Source: Nocardia wallacei
Lineage (GTDB): Bacteria > Actinomycetota > Actinomycetes > Mycobacteriales > Mycobacteriaceae
Direction: 5' to 3'
Assembly (NCBI RefSeq): GCF_014466955.1
Contig: NZ_AP023396.1
Span: 5,704,001-5,768,000 of the forward strand
DNA: 64,000 nucleotides
Shown here: one piece after another, positions 19,655-28,418 of the stretch
Numbering within the stretch: the first letter of the stretch is position 1
How the letters are laid out: every line of letters begins with the position of its first letter
Notes under the pieces: model-generated
Seen by the model: only the letters and a program-made list of their open reading frames with translations
The model's database searches: none
Told to the model about the DNA's origin: nothing
Made by a program: the position numbers and the translations under genes

Positions 19655-20944
19655 TTACATGACGGGCAGCGGCGGCGACGGCGAGAAGGTGACCGGCAGA
19701 TCCACCAGGGCGCGGTGGAACGGCCCGGGCCGCCACACCAAATCCCTTTCGGCCCTTGCCATTTGCATGTCCGGAATGGCGTCGAAGAGCTGATCGATGC
19801 CGGGTTGCACGGTCAGCCGCGCTACGTCCTGCGCCGGGCAGCGGTGCGGCCCGGCGCTCCACGCCAGGTGCGAGCGATTGCCGATGCTGCTCTCACCCAA
19901 CTCCGTGCCGCGGATCTCCGGATCGTTGTTGCAGGCGGCCAGGCTGATCACCACCGGCTTGTGCGCGGGCAGCCACACCCCGTCGACCATGATCGGCTGG
20001 CGCGGGTAGGTGGTGCAGAAGTTCGCCATCGGCGGGTCGTTGAACAGCACCTCGTCGATCGCGTCCACGGTCGACAGGTTCCGGCCGAGCACGTTCTGGC
20101 TCTGGAACCGGTCGTCGGTCATCATCAGCCGCAGCGCGTTGGTGATCAGGTTGCGCTGCGCCTCGAATCCCGCGCCGTAGAAACTCATCAGCTGCGCGAA
20201 GACCTCGTCGTCGTTGAGTTCGTACTGCGGGTCGGCCAGCACCGAGGTGACGTCGTTGCCGCCGTACTCGCGCTTGAGCTGGATGAGTTCCATGAGCGCC
20301 ATCTTCAGCGTCTGCATGCCCTCGGGACGGCCCTCGAACCGCTCGGCCATGCCCTGGGCCACCCGCGTCCCGATGTCGGGCGGGCAGCCGACCATATCGT
20401 TGATCACATCGAGCACGAGCGGAAAGGCGTACTGCGTCACCAGATCCGCGTAGCCGTTGCCGCAGAAGTTGTTGATCAGCGGCCGGGCCAGCCGCTCGAC
20501 CGTGGCGGGCACGGCGTGCAGGTTGATGTTGTTGATGGCGGCGACCGAGGGCCGCCGGTACCGTTCGTGCGCGGCGCCGCTGTTGTACCGCGCGGCGGGC
20601 AGGTAGGCCATCATCGGGCGGACCGGCGAATCCGCGGGGATGGTGTCCTGCCAGGTGCGGGGGTCGGTGGGAAAGTGCTCCGGATCGTTGAGAATCCGTA
20701 CGGCGGTGGCGTATCCGATCACCAGGGTGGCCGGCACGCCGGGCGCGAGCATGACCGGGACCAGGGAGCCATAGCGTTCCCGCCAGTTGCGGTAGGCGCC
20801 GTGCGGGTCGTCGACGAACTCCTGGGTGTACATGGGTACCCCGTCGTCGATGTCACCGGAGGCCGCGTGCTGGACGGGGCACATTCCGGTCGCGGTGGTG
20901 TAGGAGGGGGGCTGTGGTGTGGTCAAAGACGTGACTCCAGACAA
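19655..20944 (-). CDS. Second CYP157-like P450 lacking ExxR
   Basis: About 429 residues from a TTG at 20944; TTG 20926, with GGAG just upstream, would give a protein six residues shorter. It repeats the unusual features of its neighbour: DEVLFNDPPM where ExxR should be, YGAGFEAQRNL in the I-helix, and the haem loop WSAGPHRCPAQ. Long identical stretches such as GSLVPVMLAPGVPATLVIGY show that the two are paralogues, now tail to tail with a 68-bp gap. It has an extra N-terminal tail containing MCPVQHAA. The region 20945-21231 upstream holds a TTACGTG direct repeat but no gene. Confidence 0.83.
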   Translation of the reverse strand: MSGVTSLTTPQPPSYTTATGMCPVQHAASGDIDDGVPMYTQEFVDDPHGAYRNWRERYGSLVPVMLAPGVPATLVIGYATAVRILNDPEHFPTDPRTWQDTIPADSPVRPMMAYLPAARYNSGAAHERYRRPSVAAINNINLHAVPATVERLARPLINNFCGNGYADLVTQYAFPLVLDVINDMVGCPPDIGTRVAQGMAERFEGRPEGMQTLKMALMELIQLKREYGGNDVTSVLADPQYELNDDEVFAQLMSFYGAGFEAQRNLITNALRLMMTDDRFQSQNVLGRNLSTVDAIDEVLFNDPPMANFCTTYPRQPIMVDGVWLPAHKPVVISLAACNNDPEIRGTELGESSIGNRSHLAWSAGPHRCPAQDVARLTVQPGIDQLFDAIPDMQMARAERDLVWRPGPFHRALVDLPVTFSPSPPLPVM

Positions 20945-21231
20945 GCGAACTGAGGTAAGCGATCAGTGAGCGCGGGCACGTAAAACACGTAATACCGGCC
21001 GCGTGCCGCGAGCGAATACCGCGGCGCGCCGGGTCGCTGAGGGGTCGAAACTGCAGCCTCCATGACCCGTCGACCGGAAACCTGGCGACTCGCCCACGGG
21101 TAGCAACATAGCAACGATCGCGATCGCGTGCGGCGGCATCATCCCAGAGCTGGCCCGAACTCACCATCGACGCGCGGATGTAGCTGCGCGCCGACCCGGC
21201 ACGCCGCGGCCCAGAACCGGCCGTGCCCTGC

Positions 21232-22992
21232 TCAGGTTGCTCGCAGCTCGACCAGGGCCGCCATCACGCTGTGCAGAATGTGCGTTTCGCCCCATCCGCC
21301 GAATTCGGTGGCGGCGGACGCGCATTCGAGATGCAGCCCGCCGGGAACCGTACCGACCGCCCGGCAAACGCGGAGGAACTCCGCGATCGCGGCGCCGACC
21401 TCACCGACGCGAGAGCCGCTGTTGCCGTTACGGGTTCGCCCGCGGGCCCGCATCGGGTCGGCCATCCAGCACACCGGTGTCGACCGCGCGGCGGCCGCCT
21501 CGATCAGCCGCGGCAGCCAGTCGCCGATCGGCTCGGCGCCCAGGCGCGCCACGAGGGTGAGCCGCCCCGCCTGTTTGCCGGGATTCAGCTCCAGGCACAG
21601 CCGCTCGACCTCGCGGGGCGTGGTCTCCGGCCCCACCGATACGGCCACCGCGTTGCGGACCCGGGCGGCGAACCTGGTGTGCGCCTGCGTATTTCGAGCC
21701 CGGTCGCCGATCCAGACCAGCTGCGTCGAGCAGTCCCACCAGTCCGGGCCGTGGCGGGTGAGCGCGGCGGCGTACCGCAGCGTCGGCGCCTCGTGCGAGA
21801 TCCGCAGCCGCGTCATCGAGCTGAACAGCTCGCGCGCGGCCGTCGGCGCGGCGGCGGCCAGCGGCAACAGCCCGGCGACCTCGCGGAACACGTCACGGGC
21901 CACCTGATCGGTGGACCGGTCGGCGGCATGGCGCAGCAGATCCGCGCTCGCCGCCACCGGCGCGTGCCGGGTACGCCAGTAATTGACCGCGGCCGCGGCG
22001 TGAAAGTAGGTCTGCAACAACGGATCCGGCGTCTCCGCGGCCGTGCCGAGGCGGCCGGACAGGTGGCTCACCGGCACCACCCGGACTTCCGCGCCGAGCC
22101 CGTGGGCGAGCACCGCGGTGGCGGCGTGGACGAGCGCGCGCCGGGCCGCGAGCGAACGGGTGTCGCAGACCAGGGGCGCGTCGTCGCCGTCACCGAGATG
22201 CAGCACGAAGGCCCGGCCGCGGGTGGCCGCGGCCAGGTCGCCGATCAGCGCCTCGCAGTCGCTCGGGTCGACCAGCGGGGGCAGCGCCCGCAGCCGCTCG
22301 ACGCTGCCCGGCGGCGCCTCGTCCTGCGGGACCGCCGATTCCCACAGCGCCGTCGCCGGGTCGGCCGCGTCCGGCTCGGGGGTATCGGGCTCGTCGGACC
22401 AGGGCAGGTCGCCGTCGGCGGCGATCTCGGCGCAGTCCGGCGGAATCACGTCCGGGTTGAAGGACTCCCGGATGTAGCACAGCGGCCGATCACCGAGCAC
22501 TATGACGTAGGCCTTGGCGGCGCACAGGCGGCCGTCCGGCCACCGTGCCACGCCCGCGCGCAACACCTGCCGCCGCTGGGACACCCCGCGCGACACCAGG
22601 GTGTACCCGATCGGCATCTGCACGTCGTCCACCCCGCATGCGGCGGCCGGGCCGCTGACGGTGACGACGTGGTTGACCGACACGGTCACCAGGTCGGGGT
22701 CGATCAGGCACGAGCGGCGGACGATGACCCGGTCGGCGCCCGACACCTGCAGGGCATCGGTGACCGCGGCCGGAATCCGCGCGGCCGCGACGTCGTCCTG
22801 CCGCAGCACCCGCACCTGGAGTTCGGTACGCAGGATCGCCTCCAGCACCGGCATCGTGAAGCCGTCACTGGCCAGCAGCATCCTGGTGAGCGGATGCGCG
22901 AATTGCGCGATTTCGTCTCTGGGGGACCGCGCCCCCGAATCGCCGGGCGACTGGTCGCCTGGCGATTCGGGGACGGAGTGAACGATGGTCAC
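21232..22992 (-). CDS. Chorismate lyase-like domain fused to degenerate class II DAHP synthase
   Basis: 586 residues, two domains. Residues about 30-190 match the chorismate-lyase-like (DUF98) family: LTRMLLASDGFTMPVLEAI, PIGYTLVSRGVSQRR and CYIRESFNPD, the last containing the expected catalytic Glu. From about residue 250 the protein follows class II DAHP synthase (LVWIGDRARN, VGPETTPREVERLC, GRLTLVARLGAE, PGGLHLEC). Against the known enzyme it lacks the metal-binding Cys (LGDG for GGDC), the AKPR loop, the PEP Lys (AVSVGP for GVKVGP) and the metal His (DPMRAR for DPMHGN). A making-4-hydroxybenzoate role is likely for the first domain; the second may be structural or regulatory. It lies 24 bp downstream of the halogenase gene. 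Confidence 0.78.
   Translation of the reverse strand: MTIVHSVPESPGDQSPGDSGARSPRDEIAQFAHPLTRMLLASDGFTMPVLEAILRTELQVRVLRQDDVAAARIPAAVTDALQVSGADRVIVRRSCLIDPDLVTVSVNHVVTVSGPAAACGVDDVQMPIGYTLVSRGVSQRRQVLRAGVARWPDGRLCAAKAYVIVLGDRPLCYIRESFNPDVIPPDCAEIAADGDLPWSDEPDTPEPDAADPATALWESAVPQDEAPPGSVERLRALPPLVDPSDCEALIGDLAAATRGRAFVLHLGDGDDAPLVCDTRSLAARRALVHAATAVLAHGLGAEVRVVPVSHLSGRLGTAAETPDPLLQTYFHAAAAVNYWRTRHAPVAASADLLRHAADRSTDQVARDVFREVAGLLPLAAAAPTAARELFSSMTRLRISHEAPTLRYAAALTRHGPDWWDCSTQLVWIGDRARNTQAHTRFAARVRNAVAVSVGPETTPREVERLCLELNPGKQAGRLTLVARLGAEPIGDWLPRLIEAAAARSTPVCWMADPMRARGRTRNGNSGSRVGEVGAAIAEFLRVCRAVGTVPGGLHLECASAATEFGGWGETHILHSVMAALVELRAT
22933..22972. repeat. 40-bp near-perfect palindrome in early coding region
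   Basis: Arms CCCCGAATCGCCGGGCGAC and complement pair over 20 bp with a single mismatch and essentially no spacer. It lies about 45 bp downstream of the halogenase stop, at codons 7-20 of the fusion gene, where it encodes a repeated SPGD. In RNA this would be a very stable hairpin close to the start codon, so it could limit transcription or translation from the halogenase gene into the fusion gene. Confidence 0.6.
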
Positions 22993-23016
22993 GACAACAT
23001 CCGTGTCCGAGGACCG

Positions 23017-24498
23017 CTACACGGCCTCGGCGTCGCGCTTCGGCGGGATGAACGGCCGGACCACGCCCTCCATTTCCGCGGCCGTGCGCGGCCGGTTGGT
23101 GAGGCCGAGCACGGGCGCGGTGGTGATGCGCACGTCACCCATCACCGTGTCCGCACCCAGCGGGTCGCGCCAGATGTTCCATACCGGGGACATGTCCAGA
23201 TGCCCCATGTACTTGATGTTCACGCCGTCCTCGTCGAGGTGCTCGGCCTCGGCGACGATGGTGTCGGTCTCGATGCGCCGCTGTTCGCCCGCCGACTCGC
23301 TCACGTCGGTCAGCCCGGCCATGATCCGGGTGAACGATTCCTCCGGTGTGTCACCGGCTTTCACGTCGGTCAGCGTGCTGGCGTGCGAGAAGTACTCGTT
23401 GGCCCCGATGTACTGCTCGTACATGCGCGACACCAGCACCAGGAAGCGCTCGTAGGCACGGCGATAGGTGTAGTCGAAGAACGCCAGTGCCTCCGCCTCG
23501 GGCATCTCCCCGCGCAGCGCGGTGGCGATGGATGCCGCGGCGCACAGCCCGCCGTACGTCGCCAGGTGCACGCCGGTGGACAGCAGCGGGTCCAGGAAGC
23601 ACGCCGAGTCGCCGACGATGGCGTAGCCGGGACCGCAGAACCGGTCGGACACATAGGAGTAGTCCTGCTCCGCCCGTACCTCGGTGACCTGGCGGGCGCC
23701 CTCGAGCATCACCGCCAGCTTCGGGTTCTTGCGGATGGAGTCGTGATAGAACGCCTCCCGCGAGCCGAGTTCGCGCACCCGCGCCCCGGCGACCGTGGTG
23801 GGAACCACGTAGCCGACGCTGTAGCGGCCGTCCGCCAGCGGGATGTGCCAGAACCAGCCGCCCTCGTCGGTCGAGACCACGTTGATCGCGCCCTCGGGAC
23901 TGTCGGGGTGCAGGTGCGCGCCCTCCCAGTAGGACCAGACCGCGATGTTGCGAAAAGCCTTGTGCTGCTTGCGCATATCGAAGTACCGACGAGACAGCAG
24001 CCCGGCCCGGCCGGATGCGTCGACGAGGAAGTCGAAGGTGGTGGTGCGGACCTGATCGTCACCGGCGAGGGTCCATTCGACCGCGGTCGGGCGGTCGTCG
24101 TCGAACACCACGTTCTGCACCGTGGCCTGCTCGATCACCTCGGCGCCCTGCTTGGCGGCGTTGCGGAGCAGGATGTTGTCGAATTCCGCGCGGTCGACCT
24201 GCCAGGACCATGCCTCGGCGTCGACGAGCTTGGACCAGTCCAGCAGCCAGGTGTCGTCCTTCCACTGGAAATATCCACCGCGCTTCACCTGGAACCCGTG
24301 GGCGGCAACCTCGTCGTACGCACCGGAAAGGCGCAGCGTCGACAGGCACGACGCCAGCAGCGATTCCCCGATGTGGTACCTCGGAAATTGGTCCTTTTCC
24401 AGGAGTGTTACTCGAATGCCCGAGCGTGCGAGCAGGGCTGCCGTGGTCGACCCGGCGGGGCCTCCACCTACTACTAGGACGTGCGGATTGTTCCCCAT
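23017..24498 (-). CDS. FAD-dependent halogenase (phenol/pyrrole type)
   Basis: 493 residues. The FAD site VVGGGPAGSTTAALLARSG begins near residue 8 and the halogenase motif WxWxIP occurs as WFWHIP around residue 213. The stretch VKRGGYFQW supplies the Lys that in the family forms the chloramine or guides HOCl. Next are the FAD-loop residues AIVGDSACFLDPLLSTGVHLA. The C-terminal region resembles halogenases acting on phenolic or carrier-bound aromatics rather than free tryptophan. ATG 24498 with AGGGAG upstream is preferred over an upstream start. A halide-transferring tailoring step on a hydroxybenzoate-derived ring fits the neighbours. Confidence 0.85.
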   Translation of the reverse strand: MGNNPHVLVVGGGPAGSTTAALLARSGIRVTLLEKDQFPRYHIGESLLASCLSTLRLSGAYDEVAAHGFQVKRGGYFQWKDDTWLLDWSKLVDAEAWSWQVDRAEFDNILLRNAAKQGAEVIEQATVQNVVFDDDRPTAVEWTLAGDDQVRTTTFDFLVDASGRAGLLSRRYFDMRKQHKAFRNIAVWSYWEGAHLHPDSPEGAINVVSTDEGGWFWHIPLADGRYSVGYVVPTTVAGARVRELGSREAFYHDSIRKNPKLAVMLEGARQVTEVRAEQDYSYVSDRFCGPGYAIVGDSACFLDPLLSTGVHLATYGGLCAAASIATALRGEMPEAEALAFFDYTYRRAYERFLVLVSRMYEQYIGANEYFSHASTLTDVKAGDTPEESFTRIMAGLTDVSESAGEQRRIETDTIVAEAEHLDEDGVNIKYMGHLDMSPVWNIWRDPLGADTVMGDVRITTAPVLGLTNRPRTAAEMEGVVRPFIPPKRDAEAV

Positions 24499-25070
24499 AG
24501 CAAACTCCCTGGAAACTGCCGACAACAAGAACGCGCGCGTCTACACCGGCGACCGGACCCACTCCGGGCTCCAGGCTGGCCAGCAACCCGAACCAAGCAT
24601 TGCCGCTGGATAACTAGAAGACGTAGCGCAATAGTTATTGTAGGAAACGATCATTGAAAGCTCAAGTGCAAGAACATTTTTCGGCGGTCGACAGCGCCCC
24701 GCGCGGGGTGCTGAAAGGTAGCGGATATCCACAGAGGGCGCGGCGTGCCGCGCTGTCGCCCACGGCATGTCGGTATCGATGCCGAAGGAATCAGGGAAAC
24801 CCGGAAGTACTACCGAGCCGAACGCTTCGCCGGGAACGTCACCGGAGGGACGGAAGGCCTGGCCGGAAGCGGCAACGAACATCTCGTCTCGTCATCACCC
24901 GCTCTTCCTCGTAAACATCGGTTTGGCGGCCTCGATCCAGGGTACGGCCATCGACGTCCGCACGGGGGCGTTGCGGGCAAATCGGTCGAAAGTCTGTGTT
25001 CGCACTATTGCGAATGCGCAGCACAGGCTCCGCCCCAGGGCGATTCGTCGATACGGCGGTGTTCGGCTGT
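24499..25070. other. 572-bp leader region of halogenase gene, no gene seen
   Basis: Between the halogenase start and the end of the MetE-like gene I find no convincing coding frame on either strand. The first 180 bp (24499-24680) are AT-richer and contain GCAATAGTTATTGTAGG, a candidate promoter or operator region for the halogenase transcript. Confidence 0.4.
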
Positions 25071-26198
25071 CTACCCGCGTGGACCGGCGGCGAGGGCGAC
25101 CGTCGTCGCGGCGGCCTGTTCCGCCTCCGCCACCGAGCATCGGCCCAGGCCACAGGCGGTCGCTATGCCGTAGGCCGGGCGGCCCGCCGCCGCCTCGAAC
25201 AGGTCACGGGCGCGGGCACTCTCGTCGCCCGGGTCCGAGGAGGCCACCCCGGCGATCACCCGCCAGCCCGGATCGAGTTCGCGCAGCGGCGCGTAGAAAC
25301 CCGGGTCCAGCGGCGCCGGCTCGGCGCCGAACGCGCACGGCACGTGCACCGGCGGCAGCGGGACCCCCGCCTTGTGCAGTCGTCGCGCGGTGTGATTGAG
25401 CAGCGTGACCGCCGGGGCGAGATCGCGCGGCGACAGCAGGCTCTTGTGCTGATAGTCGCCGTAGCACAGGTGCACGACCCGGTCCGCGCCGATCGCTTCC
25501 ATGCGCCCGAGGAACCCGGCGAGCTGCCCGGCGACGAGTGGCGCCACCGCCCACTGGGAGCGCAGCTGCTGGGCTTTGACCATGCTGAGCAACGCGAGCG
25601 GCGACTCCACCTGCCAGACGACGCTGTCGCCGTAGCGCTGCTGGACCTCGGTCATCTCCCGCAGCACCGCCTCGGTGAACACCGGCAGATTGCGCAGCGC
25701 GGCGATGACGACTCCGCTGTGCCGCAGCGCCCTTCCGACCGGCAACCCGGCCGAAACCGCCGCCCCGGCGAAGACGAACATCGCCAGATCCAGCGGATTC
25801 GGCTGACTAATCTGCACTTTTACTCCAGCCAGCGCCGGTCGCTCGCTCCGCAGCGTCTGCCAGGCCGCGACGACGTCGCCGATGCGCTCGACGCGGTCCA
25901 TGGCCACGTGCTCGGGCTGCAGCTTACGGCCCTGTCGCACACCGTAGCTGGGGAAAGCGCTGTAATCGGCGTAGTCACCGGCTGCGACGATCTCGAAGAC
26001 ATCATGCTTTTCACGGGTCCGTAGGTACTCGATGATCCAGTCGGGGTCCAGATCACACGGCACGCCCGTCACCGGGTTGCCCGCGGCGTGGTCGGCGAAC
26101 CACTGCAGTACGGCCCTGTTTCCCGTCATCAATTCTCTCGGAAGAGACCCGACAAAGTGTGCGTACCTGGCCTGATGCGGCTCTGCTGTGCTGTTCAT
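25071..26198 (-). CDS. MetE-like (cobalamin-independent) methyltransferase
   Basis: 375 residues, covering only the C-terminal catalytic half of MetE. The zinc site is kept: HLC at residues 243-245 (VVHLCYGDY) and a third Cys in TACGLGR near residue 349, as in MetE and in epoxyalkane:CoM transferase relatives. Such short proteins move methyl groups to thiols or use thiol nucleophiles; homologues recur in biosynthetic loci, where they may regenerate methionine. ATG 26198 (MNSTAEPHQARY) fits the family start. It could share the halogenase transcript's regulator, but a 572-bp gap separates them. Confidence 0.78.
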   Translation of the reverse strand: MNSTAEPHQARYAHFVGSLPRELMTGNRAVLQWFADHAAGNPVTGVPCDLDPDWIIEYLRTREKHDVFEIVAAGDYADYSAFPSYGVRQGRKLQPEHVAMDRVERIGDVVAAWQTLRSERPALAGVKVQISQPNPLDLAMFVFAGAAVSAGLPVGRALRHSGVVIAALRNLPVFTEAVLREMTEVQQRYGDSVVWQVESPLALLSMVKAQQLRSQWAVAPLVAGQLAGFLGRMEAIGADRVVHLCYGDYQHKSLLSPRDLAPAVTLLNHTARRLHKAGVPLPPVHVPCAFGAEPAPLDPGFYAPLRELDPGWRVIAGVASSDPGDESARARDLFEAAAGRPAYGIATACGLGRCSVAEAEQAAATTVALAAGPRG

Positions 26199-26339
26199 GC
26201 GGGCCCTGCCATCCGTTGCTCGAGCCGGGCGCTCGGCCCGGCCACGTCGTTCGTCAGCCTTTCCAGGGTACCCGCGCATACCGCCCCGCTACTCCCGTTC
26301 CTGAGAGACGACCGCATCGCACCAGCTCGGCGCGGTTTC

Positions 26340-26369
26340 GGGCAACCTCCCAATAGCATTAGCGGGCAA
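26340..26369 (-). promoter_or_regulatory. Direct TTGCCCG half-sites upstream of MetE-like gene
   Basis: On the minus strand TTGCCCG occurs twice, 24 bp apart, the second as TTGCCCGAA with TAATGC ten bases before it. This resembles the left half of the P450 operator module (-10, gap, TTGCCCGAA), but the matching GGGCAA right half is missing. It is weaker evidence for joint regulation. The rest of 26199-26517 carries no gene. Confidence 0.3.
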
Positions 26370-26469
26370 CGGTTTTCACGACCAACCGCGAACCGGGCGC
26401 GAACATCGGCCGAACGCGCCGGGTCCGGCTCCGGCTCCCGGCAACCGCATCGACGGCCCCCGAACGCCA

Positions 26470-26504
26470 TCCGGCGGCACCGGAATCGCCACGGTGCCGC
26501 CGGA
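26470..26504 (-). terminator. Hairpin terminator after GH1 gene
   Basis: CCGGCGGCACCG and its complement form a 12-bp perfect stem, 13 bp with the flanking T-A pair, around a 9-base loop. It lies 13 bp past the stop of the glycosidase gene. No T-tract. Confidence 0.65.
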
Positions 26505-26517
26505 GTGAGCCGGAGCG

Positions 26518-27864
26518 CTACCCCGCCGCCAGCGGGGTGAGGCAGCTCGCCGGCGGATCGACGAAGATGCACAGCGACGGCGCGTGCGAGGGCCGGTACC
26601 CGGCGGGGACGCCGCCCTCGGCGACGATCCGCGAATAGGCGCCCACGGCGTCGGTGGGGCGGCGGGTGAGCGACGGATCGGTGCGCACGTCGACCGTGTA
26701 GAGGCCGAAACGTGGTGTGTAGCTGCCCCATTCGTAGTTGTCGGTGATGCTCCAGTAGTTGTAGCCGATGACGTTCATCCCGTCGGCCTTGGCGCGCTGC
26801 AGCCAGTACACGGTGTCGCGGAGGTGATCAGCGCGGGTGTAGCCGTCGGCGCGGGGCAGGCCGTTCTCGGTGGGCATGCCGTTCTCCACGACGTAGAGCG
26901 GCTTGCCCGGAAAGCGCTTCGAATAGTGTTGCAGCGCATAGTAGATGCCCTCCGTACGCAACGGCATCTCCCAGATGCGCGGCCCCGGCAGGGTCGGGAT
27001 CGCCGAGCCGCTGGCCCGGGAGATGGCGCCGAGCAGCGACTGCGCCGGATCGAAGCCGAAATAGTAGTCCACGCCCACGAAGTCGAGCCGGGCCGCGACC
27101 CGGTCGGCGAACGCGCCGTTGACCTGGTCCTCGGAACCGGCGACGTAGCCGACGTTGGCGGTCACCTGCGCGCCGGGCTGCACCTGGTGGATGTAGTCGT
27201 AGATGTCGTTGTGGGCCTGGACGATTCGGTCCTGCATGCTGCCCGCGTCGGCGGCGCCGCCGCGGATCTCGTGCTGGATGTAGGCCGCGGGTTCGTTCAC
27301 GGTGACCCACAACGGGTTTCGCGAGGCGTAGCGGTCGACCACCGCGCGCATATTGGCCAGCCAGTCGCCGACCATGCCCGCGCCGCGCCAGCCGCCGCGA
27401 TCCGCCGCCCAGCCGGGGTACACCCAGTGATCGAGGGTGATCATCGGCCGCATACCCGCCGCGACGATATTCGCCACGACGTCGTCGTAGAAGCGGAAGG
27501 CGTTCTCGTCCCAGACGCCGGGCTCGGGCTGCAGTCGCGCCCATTCGACACCCACCCGGAACACCCGCACGCCCATGTCGGCGGCCAGGCGAATGTCCGA
27601 CGCGTACCGCTCGGTGAAGTCGACCGAATCCTGTAGTGGCTCGAAGCCGGGGTTCTTGGCGATGTAGCGCGTCCAATTACTGTCCGGCGCACGGCCTTCG
27701 GACTGGAATCCGGAACTCGCCACACCCCACAGGAAACCCGCGTCGAGTGGTGTCAGGGCGGCCGCCCGCAACGGCGGGGCGGCCAGGGACTGCGTACCGA
27801 GCAGCAGAGTCGACGCGATGACGACGAACGCGGCCAGGACACATCGTTGAAACCGAGATCGCAT
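26518..27864 (-). CDS. Secreted GH1-family beta-glycosidase
   Basis: 448 residues with an N-terminal Sec signal (VLAAFVVIASTLLLGTQSLA, cleavage near AAP). The TIM-barrel has the GH1/clan A landmarks: FLWGVASSGFQSEG near the N-terminus, the acid/base Glu in WVTVNEPAAY and the nucleophile Glu in YVVENGMP. It should hydrolyse beta-glycosides outside the membrane by a retaining mechanism. Most bacterial GH1 enzymes are cytoplasmic, so the secretion signal and Cys-containing C-terminal tail (SLCIFVDPPASC) are distinctive. Stands alone, terminator behind. Confidence 0.88.
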   Translation of the reverse strand: MRSRFQRCVLAAFVVIASTLLLGTQSLAAPPLRAAALTPLDAGFLWGVASSGFQSEGRAPDSNWTRYIAKNPGFEPLQDSVDFTERYASDIRLAADMGVRVFRVGVEWARLQPEPGVWDENAFRFYDDVVANIVAAGMRPMITLDHWVYPGWAADRGGWRGAGMVGDWLANMRAVVDRYASRNPLWVTVNEPAAYIQHEIRGGAADAGSMQDRIVQAHNDIYDYIHQVQPGAQVTANVGYVAGSEDQVNGAFADRVAARLDFVGVDYYFGFDPAQSLLGAISRASGSAIPTLPGPRIWEMPLRTEGIYYALQHYSKRFPGKPLYVVENGMPTENGLPRADGYTRADHLRDTVYWLQRAKADGMNVIGYNYWSITDNYEWGSYTPRFGLYTVDVRTDPSLTRRPTDAVGAYSRIVAEGGVPAGYRPSHAPSLCIFVDPPASCLTPLAAG

Positions 27865-28004
27865 CGGCTCAGCGTAACGGCCCGCACCCGGTCGACGCCG
27901 GAGATCGCGGCTAGTCGATACAGCCGCAAAGGTTTCCGCGATTGACCGCCGCCCGACCGGGTAGCCGAGACAACGACACGCCTCAGCGAGGAAAGGAGTC
28001 CCTG

Positions 28005-28418
28005 GTGGTAGACGAAATCAGGGCGGCGCCGGCCCGGGAACGCCCGGTGGGCGAGCTGGTCGGCGACGCCTCCGAGCAACTGTCCCGCCTGGTCCGCGAC
28101 GAGATGCGGCTGGCCGTCGCCGAGCTGCAGCAGAAGGGTAAGCGCACCGGAGTCGGGGCGGGCCTGTTCGGCGTCGCAGCCGTGCTGGCGTTCTACGGCG
28201 GCGCGGCCCTGGTGGCCTGTGTCGTGCTGGCGCTGGCGTCGGCGCTCGCCGGGTGGCTGGCGGCGCTGCTCGTCGGTGTGGCGCTGCTGCTGGTCGCGGG
28301 AGTGACGGCGCTGATCGGGGTCAAGCAGGTGCGCGCCGCGACGCCACCGGTCCCGCAGGAGGCAGTGAGCGGCGTGCAGACCGATATCGAGACGATGAAG
28401 GAAGGACTGCGCCGATGA
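28005..28418 (+). CDS. Actinobacterial holin-X-like membrane protein
   Basis: 137 residues. A short N-terminal amphipathic helix (LVGDASEQLSRLVRDEMRLAVAEL) is followed by two long hydrophobic segments (residues about 50-105), the plan of DUF1469/Holin-X proteins. Despite the name these are housekeeping envelope proteins in actinobacteria. GTG 28005 with GAAAGGAG upstream is chosen; an ATG 21 codons earlier lacks a site. First of a coupled three-gene operon, overlapping the next gene by 4 bp. Confidence 0.8.
   Translation: MVDEIRAAPARERPVGELVGDASEQLSRLVRDEMRLAVAELQQKGKRTGVGAGLFGVAAVLAFYGGAALVACVVLALASALAGWLAALLVGVALLLVAGVTALIGVKQVRAATPPVPQEAVSGVQTDIETMKEGLRR

Noticed and set aside
16831..20944. 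Conservon (cvn) locus because of CYP157-like genes
   Set aside because: The histidine kinase-like, roadblock, DUF742 and GTPase genes that define conservons are absent here.
24541..24882. Minus-strand 113-codon frame upstream of the halogenase
   Set aside because: Composition changes abruptly along its length, no motif, and it overlaps the likely promoter region.
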